Below are positions 1-11,999 of a stretch of DNA of 64,000 nucleotides, piece after piece (position 1 is the first letter of the stretch; every line of letters begins with the position of its first letter). The translations under genes and the position numbers were made by a program. The notes below the pieces were generated by a model. The model was not told where the DNA came from. It did no database searches and worked only from the letters and a program-made list of their open reading frames with translations. Location: assembly GCA_035236585.1 (NCBI GenBank), contig CP141139.1, forward strand, positions 17,624,990 through 17,688,989, given 5' to 3'. The DNA comes from Warburgia ugandensis. Taxonomy: Eukaryota > Streptophyta > Magnoliopsida > Canellales > Canellaceae.

Positions 1-470
1 ACACGAACACTACCTGCTAACCCGAATTGCCAACCCTAGTCATGTGGTCAGCTGGATCCATTATTCCCAGCTTTAAATAAAGGGCATTGATAGGAGCAAC
101 CAATTGACACTTTTTTAACACTTCCCAAGGATCAAATGACAATTACATGGGTGCATTTGCTATTTGAAATGCATGTCCTTATTATTTTTCTAAATAAAAA
201 AGGAAAAAGAAAATTTCTCTCCTCTCTCTCTTCGAAAATTTCAACGACAAATTACTTCTGGCAAGAAAATCAATCAAGCATGTATCCGCTCTGTTTAGGT
301 TTTGTGGCATGTTTTTTCTTTGGAAAAATACAGACCTCAATAATTTCCCTGAGGGTCTGTTTATGCTGGCAAATAATTTGCTTTGTTAGAAGAGTCATGA
401 ACTGTATATTCATCTTGGTGGGCAATTGTGATAACAGATTCATTTCTAGTTTTTGTCATGTATTTTTCAG
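1..470. other. No gene recognised (upstream of WD40 pseudogene)
   Basis: A+T-rich sequence with no coding similarity that I recognise. It ends in a pyrimidine-rich stretch and CAG at 468-470, which would serve as the acceptor of the first recognisable exon of the pseudogene that follows. It is therefore probably intron of that relic, whose 5' part lies outside the window. Confidence 0.4.
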
Positions 471-1291
471 ATAGTTGAAATGAAGTCTAAAAACCTGCAT
501 GAGAATTTTTCAGTGCCAACATCTGAAGGAGAATTACTTAAAAAGAAGACTAAATTATGGTTGAACACCACTAATAACTCCCTGGCAGGATGCTTCATGG
601 AGTAAATTGTTGTCATCACTTATTGTTGCCTGGTCCCCTTTAGTGCGAGTATGCTCTGAAAATGGTCCTATTTCCAAATAACTTCTGCAACAATTGCGCT
701 GTACTGGCACAGTTGGATGGAAGTCTGGTAAACTTTCTTTATGGAGAATGCATGAACCACAATGCTATACCATCGAAAATGACACTGTTCCTGTTGATGC
801 AATGCTCATTGAAACACGGATGGGTCACTGCAATAGTTTGGGGACAATATATAGAAGATGCTTCACATTCCCATTTTCTCTTAGCTACAGGGAGTTCTGA
901 TGGGGGGTGAGTTCGCTATACCATATATATTGGTCACTGTTGCTTTGTTGTACTTATTTTATTTTATTTCTGTTTTCCTTTGTGACCTTACTAAATTAGC
1001 ATAGTTGCCCCCTTCCTTATAAAATGACTTTAGCTTGTTTATTTTGTTCGCGTTTATACAAGTGGGCTGCAGCGTGTTACAGTCTCTGTGGGAGTAATCA
1101 ACTTACTTTCCTGTGTTTCAGTTTACTTTCCTCTAGTTGGACAATGGCAAAGATTATAGAAACTGGATGGAAATGATTCTGAGCATGAGAAGTGCCGACC
1201 AATAAATCTTAGAGTGGTTCCATTTGTCTCATGTTAAACATATCCTACTTTACTAGACAGTTGTTTTTTCTTGACATCTCAATAGATTGCC

Positions 1292-1462
1292 GAAGGGGAG
1301 CTTGGCGCAACGGTAAAGTTGTCGTTGTATGACCTTGAGGTCACGTGTTCAAGGCGTAAAAACAGCCTCTTGCAAAAATGTAAGATAAGGCTGAGTACTA
1401 TAGACCCTTGGGTCTGCCCCTTCCCTGGACCCCACATAGGCAGGAGCTCGGGGCTGCCCTTT
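1292..1462 (+). mobile_element. Au-type SINE, full length
   Basis: This is a tRNA-derived SINE of the Au family, with the head GGGAGCTTGGCGCAACGGTA, box B GTTCAAGG, the middle CAGCCTCTTGCAAAAATG and the 3' end GGGCTGCCCTTT. It is flanked by a 16-bp target-site duplication with one mismatch, ATCTCAATAGATTGCC at 1276-1291 and ATCTCAACAGATTGCC at 1463-1478, which fixes both ends. It lies in an intron-like part of the WD40 pseudogene. Confidence 0.9.
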
Positions 1463-2710
1463 ATCTCAACAGATTGCCAGATGTTGGTCTTCATCTATAA
1501 GTTAATATTCAATTTTAACTAGTTTAGTGCACATCGGTCATCAAAGATTTTAACCTCTTAATTTGAGAACTTTTTTCTTCCTTTTTTTTCTTTCTTGTTA
1601 GTGTAGGTTAATGTATTATGAAGCTTAGAGGCTGTCATTGTGTTTGCTTCTGTTTTGGACTTTAAACAGAAGCCTATAGAAATCTGATTAAGGAAGTCAG
1701 AGAAATTAGATGGACGGCTGTGATCAACCAAAGTCAGGGATCCATCATTGCCAAGGTGAGGCGCTGCACATTAGCTTGCTGTAGCATCATGGACTATAGC
1801 ATTATGTCTCTTTGTTTGAGTTTGTAGATGGCACATGCTCCTAGTTTTGTTCGAAAAATAGCAGAGGAAAAAGGTACAATTGGGTCCTATTTTTTTCAAT
1901 GATCCAAACCATCTTTCTCACAGCCGATTTTACCAGATAAATCATTCATATCATTGAAATGCTAGGCCATTATAGAGATGATAGCCTTCCAATTATAAAT
2001 AATTTGGAAGCAAGGGAATTTGTCCATAGATTAAATAATTTGTATTTCCTACCTAAGCCAACTAGTTTGGATTTCGATGGATGAATTATCTGTACAAGTT
2101 GGAATTCTTTATGTTTAGACTGTTTGAAACCTCTGAGTCACCTGTCAATTTACTTTTTGCGGCTGCAAGGTTTAAGGTTTTAGTTTCTGTTCTTTTGTTT
2201 GAATTTTCAGATATTGTTGATTATTGTGTTAGCTATGTTCTACAAATAAATGAACGCCAAATGTGTGAATCTTTTATCTGCCTTTGTCTATATGATTGTT
2301 TTGGACTTGGAGTTTCTTATTTTATGATCCTGCAAATGCTTATTTTTTTTCTAGATCTGACAGAAGTTAGTTTTTCGGTTCCTCAATGGATTTTTTTTAC
2401 TGCAACCGTAAGCCTGGTTGATTCCTTCTAATAACTCCATCCACTATTATGTTATCTATGCACCTGTCTTCTTTGTTTTGGCAGAAATATTTGTGTTTCT
2501 TTACTAAGTTGATATGTAGGCTATTCTCCACTTTCTTACAGTGGTGTATAGTGTATACTCTATATCGCTATTTCCAACAAAACCTAATGTCCGGAGCATA
2601 GTCAGAATCATCAATAAAGATGTGTTACTTGTATTGTTTACTGTAATACTGAAATCTGAAATGGGTGTCTTAAGAAGTCAAAACTCATTTTCTCCTTTTA
2701 TTTATTAGTA

Positions 2711-2778
2711 CTATAGACCCTTTGTAGTCCGCCCTGACCCTGCATTGGCAGGAGCTTTGTGCACCAGGCTGCCCTTTT
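2711..2778 (+). mobile_element. Au-type SINE, 5'-truncated (about 70 bp)
   Basis: Only the 3' third of the Au element is present, from CTATAGACCC through GGAGCTTTGTGCACCAGG to CTGCCCTTTT. It is flanked by TATTTATTAGTA (2699-2710) and TATTTGTTAGTA (2779-2790), a 12-bp near-identical pair. The short copy therefore appears to have integrated as such rather than being eroded afterwards. Confidence 0.75.
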
Positions 2779-4454
2779 TATTTGTTAGTATATTCCTTTT
2801 ATGGCAAAATGACTAGGAACCTACTGTTCAGAACATGAATAAGTACAGGTAAACTTAAAAAGTTTTCATAAAAAGCATTTAGTTTCCTTGCTTGATTTGA
2901 CTAGTTTTATACAGCTTCAAGATATGGTTGGGAGATGCTGAAGGATTGGTCAATTCTTCAGGGGTTAAGGGCACTTCCTTTTTATTGTTGCAAGAGGTAT
3001 GATAGTAATGATTTTATGAATAGAAAGCCCTACAAAAAAGTGGCTTGCTATTTGACTTACTGCAGGTGCCATTTTATGTAACTTCTCTAAATAGGTAGTA
3101 ACTGTTACTTCCATCCCAGTCTCGGCACTTTCAAAGGCTGTTCCTCAAAAGTCTGTGGACAAGGGTCTTTTAGCAATTGGGAAAGGATCTGGATCTGTGG
3201 TAGGTTTTCAGTTTGATCCACCTGATCATGTGGTAGGTTTTCAGTTGTGAGTATTTCTGTGATATCATTACAAGATCTGACATGTTTATCTTCATTCAGG
3301 TGACTGCCATTGCTTGGAATCGTGGTCAGGATCAAAATTTGAATTCCTTCAACCTTGTTTACAATCAGAGGTATGTACTGCATTGCTAAATTCATATTTG
3401 GGCACTTCTTGAACTCTAGCTTTATGTCTGTGAGTTAGTCATCTTCAAACAAATCACAAATCTTAGTGGAATGTCACTGGAAGCTGATAAAGCATGAAGT
3501 TGTATCCCCTAGTTATGAATCTCAGACCTTGTGTTCATTGACAATTCCATCATCTGGGTTAATTGAGAGAGTCATCCTAGTCTTCTCATTTTCTATCCTC
3601 AGTATTGAAAGATTTGAAGGTACATGAACTTTAACACAATCTTACTGGAAATCGATAAAATAATATCTTTTACTTCTGGTAATCAACAAAACCTGGTCAC
3701 TTGTGCCAACTGTGTAGAGTTAATGCACTCTCTCTCTCTCTCTTAGGAATAAAAAAACAAAAAAAATCCTGAAAAAAGTATGCCTTTTGGTCCTGCTTGA
3801 CCTTCCATAATCAGGGGCTATTTCATGTGAAGGAACACAAAACATGGCCGAAATGTTTCATTGAGAAGTCAAAAATTAAATGTCCATCTTGTAAAATTGA
3901 GAACTGTAACTCGATCCACCTGAAGTTGTACCTTTGAATTGAGTTATTAGTTGCTCTGCCGCCTCCTTAACTTGCTGCTTTGCTGGATTTTCCTTAAAAT
4001 GTGATGATTATATGCTTATAAAGTCATATAAGTCGGTGCATTCTTCTTACCTTTTGATGTTTCTATATGTTTACTAGTTTGTCTCAAGAACCACTATAGG
4101 CAACTGGACTTGCCCATCACTTAGTTGAGCCAGGTGGTAAACCATGCCTCTTCCACAAAAGAGAACGCTGTATAAATTAAACAGTTTATGGTCCAAAATT
4201 GTTTTTTGTTGAATCCTTTGGCTTGATCCTCGTTCGTTATCCCTAGTTTGATATATTTGTTAACAATGTTTACGTTCTCATTTGTTTAAATTAAACATCA
4301 CTAGCCCATATAGTGTACTATGTTGATATGAGGGATGTTATTGATGCATAAAATTTGTTTGAATTGTGGTCACCTGATTATACTTAAACAAAAATGAGAC
4401 ATGAGAATGGGCCAAGGTAGAGCTTAAGGAGACTAATGCATTGACTTGACCATT

Positions 4455-4550
4455 TAGCCTAGTTGGTTAAGTGCCTTGGACTCTCACAACCTGGATTTTG
4501 GGTTCAAGTCACTGCTTACCTATAAAGAAAGAAAAAATTAGAAAACAAAA
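4455..4550 (+). mobile_element. tRNA-derived SINE-like fragment (not Au)
   Basis: TAGCCTAGTTGG at 4455-4466 fits the Pol III box A consensus TRGCNNARYNGG exactly, and GGTTCAAGTC at 4501-4510 fits box B, with tRNA-like spacing. No acceptor-stem pairing is visible, and the sequence runs into an A-rich tail (about 4520-4555). A SINE head is more likely than a tRNA gene. The family was not recognised. Confidence 0.5.
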
Positions 4551-5064
4551 CAATGATAATAATGAATTTATCACTTTGAATAAGACAAAAATCTCATGTC
4601 TTGTTAATTTGAACAAGTTTCATCTTTATGGCACTCCTAATAATTGACAGAACATTAGAGTTTTCAGATGTGGTACTTGTTAGTTGCCAATTCTTATTGT
4701 AGGTGATATATCTTCCTATGTTGTTGAATGCTAATGCAAAAAGGAATAATAGAACCTTATGTCCATTATCACCGGCTCAGATAATCTTCTACTAGCTTTG
4801 GCTATTGGTGTGACTAAATCACTGGAACCATGATCATTTAAAAAGCATATAACCTCTTGGAAGTGGAGGGAGAGTAGATCAGCCCTTTCTACAAAAAAAA
4901 CATGTGGGAGATCATGGTGAGGCATACAATGAAAATTAATCAACTATAATGTGTGTATAAGTTTATGAAGAGGACTGATGTATTATCTTCAGCTATAAAG
5001 TGAGACTTGTTGCTCAGACCTGTTAACTATGATGAGATCTTAATGCTAGTACAAAGAAAAAGAG

Positions 5065-5133
5065 AAGCTCAGTGCACGAAGCTCCCACATATATAGGTCC
5101 GGGAGGGGTGGACCACAAAGGGTCAATAGTAAT
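5065..5133 (-). mobile_element. Au-type SINE, 5'-truncated, minus strand
   Basis: The reverse complement matches the Au 3' region: ACTATTGACCC, GTGGTCCACCCCTCC, GGAGCTTCGTGCACTGAG. It stops at the same internal point as the truncated copies at 2711 and 9809. ACAAAGA repeats lie on both sides (5051 and 5134), suggesting a short target-site duplication. Confidence 0.65.
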
Positions 5134-5540
5134 ACAAAGATGAATATAATTATCTCCTACTTGCTTTGGCCAGTGCATTTGGCTGGAGCCTCTTTTAGAT
5201 GGATGCTAGCAATACCTTTATTCATTAGAGTTTAAGAGGGGAAGCATATATGGAAGTGCACAGATCCTTTGGAGTTCAGATAGAAGATAGTTCTACTTAA
5301 AAGCAATTTTTGGCCTAAGGCAGAACATAGTCTTTAGAGGATGAGAGATACCTTGACAAGAACTTTCTTGATGAAGGTCCTTAGCAAGATATACTAGAAT
5401 CGAAAAAAACTAGTAGCCTTGGGACTAGAGGTCTTCTATTGATTGAGCAGGGTTTTATTTTATTGAATAACCCCCTTAAATTAATATATATGGTAACGCC
5501 TATCATTTATTGATTTAGTAAAATTTATTGTCTTTCCTAC

Positions 5541-5748
5541 TCTTTCTCTCTCTCTCTCTCTCCCTCTCTTGTGTGTGTGTGTGTGTGCGTGCGTGCATAA
5601 ATGCTCCTTTGCATTTATCTATTACTATTTTTTCTCCAACCTTTTCAATTTTCTCTCCAGTAGATAAACAAATATCTCTCTCCTTTCTAATGTATCTATC
5701 CAATAGATAAAAACATCTCTCTTTTCCAATTTTCTCTCCAACAGATAG

Positions 5749-5803
<55 letters not shown>

Positions 5804-5805
5804 AT
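5541..5805. repeat. Paired compound microsatellites (CT)n(GT)n and (CT)n(CA)n
   Basis: A CT-rich run followed by (GT)n lies at 5541-5588, and (CT)n followed by (CA)n at 5753-5803. Between them, near-copies of TTTTCTCTCCAGTAGATA occur three times (about 5630-5740), each followed by A-rich then CTCT sequence, so the block looks like an imperfect tandem expansion. The predicted reading frames across it are simple-sequence artefacts. Confidence 0.85.
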
Positions 5806-6798
5806 GAGTGTGCCTTGCTTTTGTATTTCAACCATTCTATGAAGCAGACAACTTTAAGCTCTTTTCTCACCAAAGAGGTTCCTCAAACTTGAGAATACTA
5901 ATTTATATAATCAATGGGTTCTTAAGGAAATACTGAAATTTTGTATCTTATTAGTTCAGTAAATTTATTAGTCTACCTCATGACCCAAGCTGGGATTGAA
6001 TTTATTATCTTATTAACTCCAAGAGATAATTGATTTATTGGGTATTAATTTTAGGGGATTCTTCCATACAACATTATTATTGTTTTCTGTCTTACTTCCT
6101 CTGCTCAAGAAGTTGTTGCTAAATCATTAAAACATAAACAATACATTATTTTTTCTGAGTGCAATAGGTTGACTAACTTTCTTCCATCGTTTGGCATGGT
6201 TGCTTCATTTAGCTCCAAATCATGTGTTGGCACATCCATCTCCTAAGCCTCGTCAAATGTTGGTGCATTGCCTTGGTATTCCTCCTCTCATCTCCCCGGC
6301 AGATGAATGATGGGAGGATTGTGGAGAGCTTAGGCATGAATGATGTGTTTTTGGTGGGTTGCATGTTGTCACTAGGACCAAACTGCACACTAGTTTTCAA
6401 ACTCAAGATTTCGCATGGAGCAAGTTTGATGTTAGAACTCAAGGATATAAAGAGTGATCATATGAGCACTAGTCAAATATGGAACTTCAAACAATATCTC
6501 TATAGCTTCAAAGGAAGCTTGATCCTAGACAACAAGGTAATAGAAGATCGTTAGCATATTCTTGCCTTTCTGAGACAAGCATTTATGTTATGTGTGAAAA
6601 ACATCAAGCATGAGCCATCAAATCTTTTGTTTTTCTCAGATCGATGTAAAGAGTCCTCAAGGTTAAGTCCATGGAGTTTGATTAGGAGCTCAATCGTGTT
6701 CATCACCCAAATCTGTACACTTTTCTTGATTTCTAGACTTTGCAAAACCAGTTCATCAATGAAGTGCATTTAAATTTGCTTTCTTAATGATGCCCAAT

Positions 6799-6978
6799 GA
6801 AGGGGAGCCTTGGCGCAACGGTAAAAGTTGTCGTCATGTGACCTCGAGGTCACGGGTTCAAGGCGTGGAATCAGCCTCTTGCAAAAATGCAAGGTAAGGC
6901 TGTCTACTTTAGGCCATTATGGTCCGCCCCTTCCCTAGACCCCGCATAGGCGGGAGCTTTGTGCCCCGGGGCTGCCCT
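6799..6978 (+). mobile_element. Au-type SINE, full length, perfect target-site duplication
   Basis: A complete Au SINE from GAAGGGGAGCCTTGGCGCAA to GGGGCTGCCCT, with box B GGGTTCAAGG. The flanks are a perfect 15-bp duplication, TTAATGATGCCCAAT at 6784-6798 and 6979-6993. It is one of the youngest-looking copies here. It lies within the WD40 pseudogene span. Confidence 0.93.
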
Positions 6979-8550
6979 TTAATGATGCCCAATCCCCCAG
7001 CCCTTTTTTGGGTCTAAGTTCTCCAAGAATGACTTGCAGGAGCGCTGCCACCTGAAAATGGCAGCTCAATTTGTCAATCTATTTGGCTTTACAAATGGAG
7101 GAGTTACTTGGAGGAACCTCCTGAAAGGGGACCAGGTGTCCTGCTGTCCATTGACAACTGTATCTCTTTGCAGGATAGTATGACATCAGGAATCATAGTC
7201 CATATTACCTCATCTTAAGAAGGAGACCAGTCTTCTTTTTCACTTGCTCTCTTAGGACCCACTTGTTCAACCATTCAGACCATAGGGGCGTCCCAATCTT
7301 TAAAGTTCCTATGCCCCCAAGCTAGGCTTAACGAAGCTATTCCTGCTAGCCAAACATCTATCTTTGGGATTCATTTTTGCTTTCACATTACAATAATTTC
7401 TAATACTGTCCATGAACACACAAACATTTAGAAATTCCCTGAACAAGAACCCAAGCAATACATTTCCATGAACAACATTTGTTGCTAAGTTTATTGCTTA
7501 TATGTTAAATTTGTTTTGTTTCCCAAGTGTATTATTGATGACTGGAAAGAGTCCTAAGGGTGGCATTAAGATAAGTTAAAAGAGTCTATAATCATCTTGT
7601 CCAAGCAGGGCAAGTCTATGAATGGCTAAATGAAATAACAGTTTTGAGTGTATTTTTCTTATATCACTCTTTAGAACTCCAGTAATGCTCAACTCACCTA
7701 AACTGAAAATACTGGAAGATAAAGGTATACAATATATAGAGAACTTGCATTCTTCCTGTTTCCATGAAAGAGACAAGGACAAGATATGTAGGCCCAGCCT
7801 TTTGTCTTGATCTTCATTGCTAACTTTCTTTTACTCTCTCTCCTCCCCCCCCATTATTACCTGAGTGAGGTTTTCATTGGATTGAAGCCCAAAAGCTACT
7901 GTAGCTGATCTACTTTCTATCTGTCATTGTTAATGATAGTTTTGCAAGAAATGCCATCATATATCCTTGAGTCTAAGCCCCCTAAACCCATTATATTTTC
8001 TCTTTTCTTTATATTCCTTTACCTTGAATTTATGCGATTGACATTCTTTCATTCTCAATTCTTATGTTAGTGAAGAATTTTTTTTTTTTAAATGGTGTAT
8101 TTTCTCATCATTATCATTTCATTGGAAATGAGTTGATTCTCTGTCACTATGATGAACTGTTTAACTTTTTTTAGCCCCTTTGTAGAGCTGGTTTTTCTTC
8201 ATGTTTGTTGTTTTAGAAAGTGACTTATATACCAGGTGCTGCAATGGGGATTCTTATTAGCGAGTATTATGATTTATGAGTACTTCATTTGTGAATCATG
8301 TTTTATTTGCTAATGATAGGATAATTCTGTAACTGCATTTTTCGTGGGGCTACTCTCTGTGAAGTTCCTTTCCCTTCAAGTTTTATTAGTGCTGGAGGTT
8401 CCAATGATGTAAGATGTGACCCTACTGCTCTCTTTTCTATTCATTTATCCTCCTCTTTGATTTGAATGAGAGATTTCATTGCAGCTTCCACTTGTATCTG
8501 GTTCATGCTTTGGCTTGGCAATGTACCCTAGAAATCTGATGGTTGCTGTG

Positions 8551-9314
8551 GTAATATAACTTTTCTACATAGAAGTTTTATTTTTATAACAGTCATTTAG
8601 CGGATGTTTCTCATGTCTGGTGCCATGGTCTGAAGTAGTTGTTACAAAATAGTTTTGGACCTAAACAACTGTCAAGTGCCAGTCGCATTTGTTTGCCAAC
8701 TTCAAACAGATCTTCTTGAGGGTCATAGTTACTGGAAAAGCCCCTGAGGTTGGGAAATGCTTTTCCAAAACCGGAATGGAATGTTCTTAGTTTTTGGAAA
8801 TGGATGGGAAGCTGCAGGGAAAAGTTGGTGAAACAAAAGAGCTGTTTATTTTCCTTTTCTTCTTCCTAGCATCTATGTATTTCATGGATGGTTGGAGGGA
8901 GTGGGGTCTGCTGAGCCTGCAAACCTTATTAAACAAGCATAGCAGTTGTAAGACAGCACATGGCCGAACAAGATGGAGAAAGGACAATGAGAAGACAAAC
9001 AGCTAGAGGTTTAATTTTAGGGATTCTCCCTTCCTTTTAACTCGTTTTTATTTTAAAGAGAAATGGAGTTTTAGTACTTCCTTTTTCTTTTCTTTTTTTA
9101 CTGAACAAGTACTCCACTTTAAATAAATTGCAAGCATGACATTTAACTAATTACAAGTATGCCTCTAACTTGTGTTTCTTTTTCATAAACTTATCTTGAC
9201 TCCCGGTAGTCAACGCTTTTGAGTGAGAGAAGAAGTTGACATTCCTTTTTCCATGGATGGTGAAGCTTTTCTATAGAATGGCTTAGATAGGCTAGAGACC
9301 AAATTTCATGCTCA
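8551..9314. other. No gene recognised
   Basis: Downstream of the last recognisable exon of the WD40 relic. Short open frames exist on both strands around 8790-9006 but show no known domain and overlap as antisense shadows. I see nothing to annotate. Confidence 0.4.
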
Positions 9315-11050
9315 TTGGATGCTTTTAGCCTATATTTCTTTACTCAAAAATCACAACCATCCATTTTTATTAATATTTTCAAATTGGGTGCCAACTTAGA
9401 TCTACAAAATTTTTTTGTCATCCATCAAAATAAGGGGTGTGGACTCCTACCTGGACTCAATTTAGTGTTATGTACTCTTTTAAAGTTAAATTTTCCTTTG
9501 ACCATTTTTATCCATTTTGGGATTGAGGTAGGTAATCTTGCTAGGCTTTTGGGAAGACTTATCGGTAGGTTCTAGGATGTTATGTCAAGTATTTTCAGAC
9601 CTCCATAGGTTTGTGGTTAATAAAGGGGTGAGTATCACTAATTGTTATGAGAGAGTGGGTGGAATTGTCACTTGTGAAGTCCAAAATTTGAGATTTCTTT
9701 TCTTCTTCTTATCCTTGAGAAGGTATTTATTTCTTCCCCCATAGAGGATGAGATGTATGGTCCCGCGATCCTTGTTCTGATTTTAGCATTAGATTATTTG
9801 CCTCGTCACTGTGTACTATAAAGCCTTTGTGGTCCGCTCCTTCCCCGAACCCCTCATATGTGGGAGCTTCATGTAGTAGGCTGCCATTTTATTGTTCGCC
9901 TCTTGTTGTTCCCTTAATAAGGGGCACTTGTTCTAAGACTTGGAATAAGATTTGGGTACAGGTTCTTAATCCACAGATTGAATGTTTCAGTTGGCTGCCT
10001 TGTCATCAAAAGATCAAAACTTTGGAGATTTTTTATTTTTTGAAAGATAATCGGCACTTTGGATATCCTCAAACACAAAAATGAACTCCCTAAACTGTAT
10101 CATGTGCAAGAATGAGAAAGAGTTATTTGTGAGCATTTACTTATTCATTGTGAGATGGTTCATGCTATTTGGAGGAGGATTCTTGATAGAATAATATCAC
10201 TTGGGTGTTTCCTAATTCAATTGCATCTCTCATCTTACTGTGTAGTTGGCCCTATCTTGGGGAGAAAGGAAAATTGCTGCTGTCTTTGGGACTTTGTGCA
10301 AATCTTTGAGTCATTTAGAGCAAGCATATAGGAGAACTTTCAAAGACAAGAACAGGTCTACTTTAACTTGAGGGGTCGACTATAGCATTATGCATGGAGA
10401 ATTACTAGCTTATTCTTTTTTGGGCGGCATCTACAAGGGAGTTCAAGAGCTAATTATGGTATTCATTGAGATTGGTATTTTATCAATCTTAATGCAATTG
10501 ATAAATCTAATCCTAAAACCAAAGTGGTCTGCTCCTCTGTTGGGTTCTTTCATATTAGACTTTGATGGCGCTTCATTGTGGAACACAGGAGAGAGAGAAA
10601 TTGGAGGCATTATTTGGCACCATCAGGGGGTTGTTGTGTTAGTCTGTTGGGGACCAATCGGTAGCAAGGATTCTAATAAAGAGCAGGTTTGGGCTCCTCT
10701 AGTTGGTTGAGATTGACAATAGCTGAATTGGATGGAAACTTGATTCTGGAAGGAGATTTGCATTGTTATTGCATGGTCTTCTAATTCTTGTCCAGGCCCT
10801 AGGCAGTTTGTGGCAATCATTGATGAGATCTGTTTTTTATATAGCTGTTCTGGTTTCCCATTTGAACATGTCTAAAGGTCTCCTAATGATGTAGAAGATG
10901 CTCTTGCTAAGAGAGAAGCTCAGGCTGTAGATTCGTGTGTGGGGCAATCTCTGCACCAACAGTAGTTTTGTTGTTTTGCCTCCTTTTGTTTGTACTGCTG
11001 TTCCTGGTTGTGTGTCTGTTTCTTTCTAATATAATCTATCTTGAAAAAAC
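9315..11050 (+). mobile_element. L1-type LINE remnant: zinc-knuckle and RNase H region
   Basis: This is the 3' part of a plant L1 LINE with a C-terminal RNase H. Around 10097-10190 the DNA encodes a zf-RVT-like stretch (C...E..., then HLLIHCEMVHAIWRR) in broken frames. At about 10516-10700 it reads KPKWSAPLLGSF, then LDFDGASLWNTGEREIGG and GPIGSKDSNKEQVWA, matching the first catalytic strand (DFDGAS) of the LINE RNase H. Frameshifts and stops are frequent, and the sequence ends in an A-rich tail near 11040-11050. The reverse transcriptase is not recognisable upstream. A truncated Au SINE (9809-9890) sits inside it. It is a dead fragment. Confidence 0.7.
9809..9890 (+). mobile_element. Au-type SINE, 5'-truncated (82 bp)
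   Basis: It runs from GTGTACTATAAAGCC through GTGGTCCGCTCCTTCCCC to TAGGCTGCCATTTT. Flanks ATTATTTGCCTCGT (9793-9806) and ATTGTTCGCCTCTT (9891-9904) match closely and look like an aged target-site duplication. It is inserted in the L1 remnant. Confidence 0.75.
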
Positions 11051-11999
11051 GTACTAAAATCTAGGCCCAGGCAAACAATCCCCTTTACCGTATGCCATGT
11101 ATTTCCCAATGTTTCCTCGAAGTTTCCCAATTGCTGCCTTGTCTCACATGTTTCCTTTCTGAACCAGTAACAGTAGTTTAGTATTATATAACTCAGATTT
11201 CAGTTCTGTATGATGAATGCAACTTATATTTTGACATAGTTCTGATATAAACTACAAACTGCATTTACAGATCTCTGTAAAATACAAACAACCAAAACGT
11301 ATCAAACAACTTGGTAAAAATTAATAGGACAAACAAACATGGTTCAGACTGCCTTTACAATGGTTGGTGCTATTTCTTGTATGGGATAAATGGGTCTTGA
11401 TTATTTAGATTGATCCATTTTATGGTGTTTTTCCTTATATTTATTAAGTTTTTATATATTTTCAAGAGTTAATGTATAGCCATAAGCTCTCTACCAGGTT
11501 TTGGGTTTTATGACAATTGTAAGTACTAGTTTTCTTTTGGCAAGTGCATCAGTTTTAACTGTCGAGGTTGGAAAATTGGCACAAAATTGGGGTGATCTCG
11601 TACTAGTCCTATGTCTTTTGATTTCGGCACATACCGGTTTGTATCAGTTGCTTGTGTCAGTCAAAATATCCATATAAGCTAAAACCAAAGTCTAGTCCGC
11701 CACCAAAGTTGCAGTTTATAACATTTTTGGTTGCATCAATTACTCAGAAGTTTGAAGTAGAATTAAGTTCAATATCTTGGTCATGATATATATTGAACTC
11801 GAATTACATAGAGTTGAAGATGGGAACCATACATTACTATCTTAACAACTAAACAGACTTGAACCTAACTAAGATTTTCTGAATAGTTGGAAACAGAAAC
11901 GCTGATGCATGAGTCCACAATGATATGGAAGGTGTTGGATCAAGATTGTTGGTCAGAGAACTATGAAAAAGTTTTTTTTTTTTTTTTAAAGAAACTTTT
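11051..11999. other. No gene recognised
   Basis: A+T-rich DNA. The right part may be decayed sequence of the minus-strand gypsy element that follows, but I could not read convincing protein in it. A run of T at 11971-11988 is the only other feature. Confidence 0.4.

Larger units (their letters stand above)
471..8550 (+). pseudogene. Degenerate TFIIIC90/GTF3C4-like WD40 protein gene (unprocessed pseudogene)
   Basis: Exon-like islands separated by intron-like DNA encode pieces of a WD40 protein resembling the plant TFIIIC 90-kDa/GTF3C4-like family, which in an intact gene helps assemble RNA polymerase III pre-initiation complexes. Island 471-906 carries SSLIVAWSPLVRVCSEN, then GKLSLWRMHEPQCYTIEND, then GWVTAIVWGQ and LLATGSSDG. 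These pieces lie in different frames, so there are at least two frameshifts, at about 680 and 690-830. Island 3094-3235 reads SIPVSALSKAVPQKSVDKG and LLAIGKGSGS. Island 8320-8408 contains DNSV and, after a frame change, EVPFPSSFISAGGSND. Island 8485-8550 reads LPLVSGSCFGLAMYPRNLMV and keeps both splice borders. A further possible exon at 1670-1755 keeps AG/GT borders but I cannot assign it. Retained introns argue for a duplicated gene rather than a retrocopy. The family name comes from remembered motif order and is moderate in certainty; the frameshifts are seen directly. Confidence 0.6.

Noticed and set aside
4455-4510. Candidate tRNA gene
   Set aside because: Box A and box B are good, but no acceptor or anticodon stem pairing is visible and an A-rich tail follows. 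A SINE head fits better.
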